Shown here piece by piece: positions 58,783 to 64,000 of a DNA stretch of 64,000 nt; the stretch's first letter is position 1, and every line of letters starts with the position of its first letter. The notes under the pieces were generated by a model. That model made no database searches. It was not told the origin of the DNA and saw only the letters and a list, made by a program, of their open reading frames with translations. The stretch comes from Stenopsyche tienmushanensis (lineage: Eukaryota > Arthropoda > Insecta > Trichoptera > Stenopsychidae): NCBI GenBank assembly GCA_008973525.1, contig WACJ01000130.1:124001-188000 (forward strand), in the 5' to 3' direction. The translations under genes were made by a program, and so were the position numbers.

Positions 58783-58890
58783 CGTCGGGGTTCGATTGAA
58801 AAGGTGCGATCTCCGGGGAGGCGAAGACTTCCCGCTTTCTACGTCTGGAGTGCCAGAATCTCTCTGACCAACTTCGCATAGTTATCTTCC
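58783..58890 (-). promoter_or_regulatory. 5' leader and probable promoter edge of the coiled-coil gene
   Basis: Just upstream (in - sense) of the ATG at 58782 the base composition rises to clearly GC-richer than the surroundings, over about 110-150 bases. A TTGGTCAGAGAG stretch resembles an arthropod initiator. No clear TATA box is seen. The boundary is inferred from composition only. Confidence 0.35.
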
Positions 58891-60748
58891 GAGTGGCACG
58901 AGAGCGCTCATATTTTTAGAATTTTCTTTTTTCTTCTTATTATGGTTTATTTTGAAATCTGTGTTATTATACGAGACGTCCGTCGACTCTTGCATAATAT
59001 TTCTAAAGCGCAATCCAATTCGAGATCGTAGAAATCCACCCTCGCTGCCGTTGCGTAGATCTTACCGTGCAAAATGTATTACAAGTAAAATACTAAATAT
59101 GAAGTAGGAAAACCGCAAAGAAAACTTCTTACAAAATCCTTTCCAATTCCTACAAATGAAAATCATAAAGCGTAGAATCAACTGAGACAATTAAAAACAA
59201 TCATCGACGCAAATAGTCGAGACGCATTGCGATGGAGTGATTTTTGAAAATAAATTTAATACTCAAAGCAATACAATCATCGCCGTGGGTGTGAATTTGT
59301 AAACGCACAAAACAATTCATATTTGATCTAATTCAAATCTGAACCAAACATGATTATCACCAGGCGAAAAAGTTTGAATAAAAATACAGTTCAGAGAGGA
59401 AAATATTTTTGAAGTTTCACTAGTATAGGCTCGATAGGGCAAATTGCTTTGAACGTCACGAAAAATGAAACTCCAAACGACAGAGAATCGTTTGTAGTGT
59501 GTACGTCGCATACACAGAGACGCTACGAGCATATTGTGTCTATGCATCCTATATCCTATTTTATTACATATTACACAACACAGCAATGCATAAAATCATT
59601 TTTTCCTAAGGGGGACTACGTAGTTTAATTTCTACAGCACGAGATTCGTACATTGTATTTTTGTGCCAATTGCGATCTGCCGTCTAACAGACATATTATT
59701 GAGGATCTACATACACTCAAAACTTTTTTTATGCTACTCTTTTGTGCGATTTCGAAGTTATGCGGCTTTTTTTAAAGCAATTTTTTCAATTTTATAAAGA
59801 GTACGTATCGATATATTTTGGATAAAATAGGAAATAACTCATCAACGCTAACCGAAATTAGGAAAAAAATTATAATTTGGGACTGTGTAAATTAGATTAC
59901 ATCTGCTATCGCTGAATTACGACTACGCCCTTTATTCTGGTTTAGATTTTAGAAAAAAATAAATTCGTTTTCTTTGCATTTTTCCAAAATAATTTCCTAA
60001 ATTCAGCCAAAAATGGCTTAACTGATTTTTTTTTTAAACAGTCGCCATTTTGTGATATTTTTTTTTAACTCAATAGGAGACTATAGTGACATCTTTACTT
60101 ATTATGAATTTTATTGATGAAAAGAGAAAATCTAGACAGAACAATGATGACATATTTTATATAGTTGTTTCAAAGTTATGCGGTTTTTAAAACCCACGGA
60201 ACACATCTTCACTTTTTATATGTAAGTCATAGCTTTTTTTGTACGATTTTTCGCGTAACGCATATACCGCACAAAAAAAGATTTAAATATATATAAATTT
60301 TCGTTCATTGGATCGCCTGTCTATGCGTGTCGGAATAATGTTTCCAATTTGCTCATTGTTTGTATCGGAAACATTCAAATTTCAGATCATCAATCGATTA
60401 TTACGAGTCGCCGATTTGCAACAATAATCAATGTCGATTAAAAATAACGATAATATTTAAAAAAAAAAAAACATCTACATCAATGAGCTTACGTTCGTTG
60501 CATGGAGATCGCCTATGATCGTTGATGCCATTAATAAATATTATTTCCGTTGAATATTTTAGATCATCTTTCGGTTAAACGAATTTTATTTGAATTTAAT
60601 CTAAAAAAAATGTCATTCGTCGACCCCAGCATTCAAGTCTCCCGAACAAATTTCGCTGGGAGAATCGCCAGAATTTAGGTTTGAAATATAATCGCCCTTT
60701 AAAAGTATAATCTGATCGTTTTGTTATTTATCGAATCTAGTGTATGAA
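58891..60748. other. intergenic stretch upstream of the coiled-coil gene
   Basis: AT-rich. No gene or named repeat was recognised. An A-run lies near 60460. Confidence 0.45.
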
Positions 60749-60879
60749 CAAGGCCGCAACAAGGGGATGGCAAAGCAGGCGCCCGCTACGGGCGCAAAAC
60801 GCAGAATATCGACTTAGTCGAGAGTTGCACGTATTTTTCATTTTAATCGACCATTCTAACACTGATTCTCTCTGTTCGT

Positions 60880-61190
60880 TTTTATCATCATCATCATAGT
60901 GCAGCGACAAATAGTCCACTGCAGAAGTGAGCCTCTTCAATGCCCATTCACAGGAAGGAGTCACATCCGTTTCGTCTGTATCATACATTCACCTCATTTG
61001 CTCGATATTGAAGGTAGCATAGTCGAGTTTCATTTAGAAAGCTCATCTAGCGGGTCTCTTGAATGAACATATCGACGGGTTCTTTCACGATCGTAACGAT
61101 AAGACGTGTGGGAGGTTTGTTAAGACTGAGCAGTTTTCCTCGGAAGACAGTGAAAAACTACTCTAGATAGTCTGGGGTGTTGCCGAGCTA
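60880..61190 (-). mobile_element. LINE-like 3' fragment, second antisense copy
   Basis: The + strand begins ATCATCATCATCATAGTGCAGCG and continues with AGTCCACTGCAGAAGTGAGCC and TTGTTAAGACTGAGCAGTTTT, matching the 39.2-39.5 kb copy over about 300 bases. It lies within the nested composite at 60.7-61.8 kb. Confidence 0.5.
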
Positions 61191-61369
61191 GGGTGAAATT
61201 GCATAAGGCTGCGATAAAATAAACCCAATCACATCGAAGCTTGTAATCGTTCTGTATATATGTTCAGATATGGCATCCGATCGCGAGGCGCTCATTCGTC
61301 ATATCAGCGATCCGAAAAGCGGACCGATTGGACATACATACATTATTTAATATATTGCATTTATAATAG

Positions 61370-61739
61370 TACACTCGGGCCTCATCTATCATGGTTATAT
61401 GGTTCCGCAAAAACGTCTTGTAATACAAATCCGTGTTGTACGAGGTTCATACAAAATTACGGTTTGCGTTCCAAATTCCATCATCAGAGAACTCTGGAGT
61501 ATTTCTGGTTTTAGCCTTCAAAAACTCGGTAATAAGCGATTGTCTACTTTTAGCGTATAAATCTTTACGTATTTCATTATAAGGTTCTAAAATCTGCTGT
61601 AATCTTCTCTTGAATTTTAAACTTCTTTCCATCATAAGATAATTTTCTATAAAAAAATAAATCTTATTTAATAGCCAATTATGTCTTCATTTTTACAAAT
61701 GTATTGTATAAAACCGTGTTATACGAGGCCCGAGTGTAT
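61370..61739 (-). mobile_element. pogo-like element (CACTCGGGCCTCG family), short copy
   Basis: Its ends are TACACTCGGGCCTC (61370) and GAGGCCCGAGTGTA (61739), flanked by TA, so the target is probably TA. The internal - strand frame 61635-61447 starts MMERSLKFKRRLQQILEPYN and is a truncated copy of the frame at 47.4-47.6 kb. It is nested inside a larger hAT-like unit. Confidence 0.65.
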
Positions 61740-61839
61740 TAGTTGACTTTTTTAAAAAATGGGTTTTCGCGGTGAGGGGGGGGGAATGTTAGATACTTGC
61801 TACGGGCGCTAGTGTATGAATATGACGGAAGGAAGACGA

Positions 61840-62720
61840 AAGGGCGCGAAGTTCAAATCTGACAGGTCGGAGAGGGGGGGTCAAGGACGCCTCGCGATCG
61901 CGACGGACGCGCGACGAAGAGCGAGGCGGAACCGAGGCGGGGGCCGGGCGACTCGCACGTGACGCGGCGACGGGCGGCGGGGGGCGGGGGGCGGCTCGGT
62001 TCGGAGCCGTCGAGTCCGCACTGTTCTCGTGGCCGGCGCGGAAGGCGCTCGTCGCCATGGCAGAGGTATGTGTCGCGCGCTAACCGCTATCCGAGCCGCC
62101 CGCCGCCGCGCCGCCGCCCCGCCGCGACATGGAGCCCGCCCTAGGTGTGTAGCCCGCGCCCTCCGGCTGCATGCCTCCGCGCTCCGCCGCAGCTGGACTC
62201 CTTCGCCCTTCCGCTCGCTCGATCTCGACAAAAATGGCGTCGACCCGAAGATAAATAACAACGCCGAGCGCGCTCCGCTGCGATATAAATAGACTTCCGA
62301 CGCGGAACTCGGAAAAAGTTTCGAAGCTCGCGCGCCGCCGCCGGGGGACGGGAGGACCCCGGGCGGGGATCCCGCCCCCGCCCGGCCGGACCCCGCCGCT
62401 TCCCGTCGGCGCGCTCTGACAGACGTCAGAGGTCTGTTTACTTCCGGCGGGAGAGGCGCATCTTCGGTTCCCGCGCTCGGCTGAGGGTCGGCGGAGGAGC
62501 GAATCGTGCGAGCTCGATCCGGGCGCTCGCGATTCCCGCTGCTGCGGACACTCGCCTTCCTATGTTACTCTGTTTTGTTTTGCACCGTCGATCCACGATC
62601 TGTCCGATCGTTTTTTGCATGATTCATCGCGATCGACATTCGATATCGAATAGAATCGAATGCGGCCATATTTTGAACGAACGCATGTCACACTTCTGAT
62701 GCAGTCAAACTCCCGATAGC
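61840..62720. promoter_or_regulatory. GC-rich, CpG-rich island, probable promoter region
   Basis: By eye this stretch is well over half G+C and full of CG dinucleotides, in a window that is otherwise AT-rich. It contains GGCGGGGGGCGGGGGG-type runs near 61975 and a candidate first exon at 62057. Long overlapping open frames on both strands here (for example - strand 61881-62261) are explained by the lack of stop codons in GC-rich DNA and are not called. Confidence 0.5.
62057..62065 (+). CDS. candidate first coding exon (Met-Ala-Glu) of a gene running off the right edge
   Basis: GTCGCC ATG GCA GAG is a near-ideal start context followed directly by the donor GTATGT at 62066 (phase 0). It lies in the middle of the GC-rich island at 61.8-62.7 kb. 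A second ATG at 62130 (GAG CCC GCC CTA G, then GTGTGT) is an alternative first exon. No acceptor or further coding sequence was identified before the end of the window, so the gene cannot be named. Confidence 0.4.
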
Positions 62721-64000
62721 CCGTCGCCCGAGTCGCTCGCGTTCAACGCGCGCGACTCGGGTATGACGAGGGATACAAAACTTACGCGGTATGCGAATCT
62801 CAAAGGATATCAAAGTATCACTTTTGAGATTCGATTGGCGCCAAGTCCCCATGCATGTGTTTACTTTTGTCGCTTGGCTTGTTTGATACCGAAGGTTGGA
62901 AGTCGTCTCGCTGACGTGTACTGAGACTCCTCGGACCGGTTTCGCTCGCACTTGCGCTTTTTTATTTCAGCTCGTTTATCCTCCGCGAATGACGCATCGT
63001 CGTGTGCATCGCAGATACGATAATCACTAAATTATACACGGCAGCGCTCGACGCCGTCCAAATTATCATATCCGATCGAATCCCCATAATATCCCAGCAC
63101 ATCTCGTTCGCGCTCCGTTTCGCTTTCGAGCGACGCACGGCTGCGAGATGCGGAGCGCTGACGTCGAAAAATACCATGCGCTCTTCGACGCAACAGGGAT
63201 GGCAACCACTCGCGCGATCATTCTGCGTCCCTTCAACAGCACGGGAGACAGCCACCCAAAAAACCCCCAAATTTTGCACCCATTTCTACAAAGCCCATTT
63301 TTGTTTCAGTCAGTGTTTATACAATGTAAATCGGGAAAGTTACATTCTACCAAGCGTTCAACGTTGCGGATAAAAATAAATAAATAATTGTACATATCGG
63401 CATTAAATTAAAATTTACAAAGCTGTTTTTTTGTCTGTGATTAGTTTACGTTATTTTTTGTTTAACTAACATCGTCTAAATTCGATACAAGCTGGTCAAG
63501 GTTTCGATAAATTTGATTAAAGTATATTAATAATAAGCAGCTACGACATACTTTACGTTGACATTTACATAGTATTTTTTTTACAAATATCAAACATTGT
63601 TATAAATGTCGACAAAAACCTCATTGCGACAGATTGCCCTTTTGTTTATTTACAATAACAAAACAACAAAATGAAAAGAATTTTAAAAATCAGAACCAAG
63701 AAAATAATCCACTTTAAAGCAATTATACTGTAAAGTCGCTTCGACTAATATCGTGAGATATTGCAGGCAATGTTTATGTTGTTAGATTTTGATTTTAATC
63801 TATTTTTAAATCTTCTAGGGTTAAGAAATTAATGCGTTTAACATGTATACAGACATATAGTCAAGAAAATGTTGTGAATTTATTTGTAAATACTAGATCT
63901 AGGAATAGGACTTCAGGCCCTTATTGTTTCTATTCAAAATAAATATGTATTTTCTACCTCTGCTTCTTTCGCGTTATCTACGTTAAGCGACGCATTTCAC
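62721..64000. other. downstream of the GC-rich island, probable first intron
   Basis: G+C stays fairly high to about 63250 and then falls to AT-rich DNA. Overlapping frames of 105 (-) and 123 (+) codons at 62962-63373 shadow each other and lack known motifs. If the exon at 62057 is real, this is its intron. Confidence 0.4.

Larger units (their letters stand above)
60749..61803. mobile_element. nested composite: hAT-like unit holding a LINE-like piece and a pogo element
   Basis: The left part (AAGGCCGCAACAAGGGGATGGCAAAGCAGGCGC) matches the start of the 52199 element, and the right part (TGCTACGGGCGC near 61795) matches its other end. The 12-mer CTAGTGTATGAA occurs just outside on the left (60738) and at the right border (61809). 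Inside lie a LINE-like segment (60880-61190) and the pogo-like element 61370-61739. It was probably one short hAT element later enlarged by insertions. Confidence 0.6.

Noticed and set aside
61881..62261. 126-codon Arg- and Ala-rich frame on the - strand
   Set aside because: It is a by-product of few stop codons in the CpG-rich island; overlapping frames are open on both strands.
62962..63373. Overlapping 105- and 123-codon frames on both strands
   Set aside because: They are mutual shadows without family motifs or start/splice support in a CpG-rich region.

Overview
The window reads as nuclear DNA of an arthropod, most likely an insect: strongly AT-rich, interrupted genes with GT-AG introns, and dense in short DNA transposons (hAT, piggyBac, pogo/Tigger, mariner), SINE-like and LINE-like debris. 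I cannot place it to order. There are no bacterial operons, CRISPR arrays or viral genes.

Two genes can be assembled with consistent splice phases. (1) On the + strand at about 25.7-33.9 kb lies the insect orthologue of AREL1, a HECT E3 ubiquitin ligase. Its 16 contiguous coding exons encode 899 residues: a SAM-like N-terminus, one membrane segment, a filamin-type repeat and a complete HECT domain with its catalytic cysteine. A tiny upstream exon at 25.7 kb is a plausible start. One intron uses a GC donor and holds a gutted mariner transposon. (2) On the - strand, from 58.8 kb down to 40.6 kb, four exons encode a 224-residue coiled-coil protein that I do not recognise; one intron is 12.8 kb long. 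The two genes are convergent, with a 6.7-kb gene-poor gap between them.

Two weaker gene starts are visible on the + strand: a three-exon 5' structure at 49.3-51.3 kb, nested in the long intron of the coiled-coil gene, and a first exon (ATG GCA GAG, then a GT donor) inside a GC-rich island at 61.8-62.7 kb, whose gene would run off the right edge.

Region by region: 1-25.6 kb is gene-free and carries transposon copies (SINE-like, foldback elements, pogo MITE, Tigger remnant, GC-rich inverted-repeat element, hAT MITEs). 25.6-34 kb is AREL1. 34-40.6 kb is AT-rich intergenic DNA with a LINE-like 3' end. 40.6-58.9 kb is the coiled-coil gene, with introns full of piggyBac-type and hAT-type MITEs and a 56-bp minisatellite carried inside a hAT element. 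59-64 kb is nested transposons followed by the GC-rich putative promoter.

I found no previously undescribed multi-gene system. The points most worth following are the GC-AG intron with its mariner fossil, the unassigned coiled-coil gene, the minisatellite-bearing hAT element with a perfect 8-bp target duplication, and the nested transposons.
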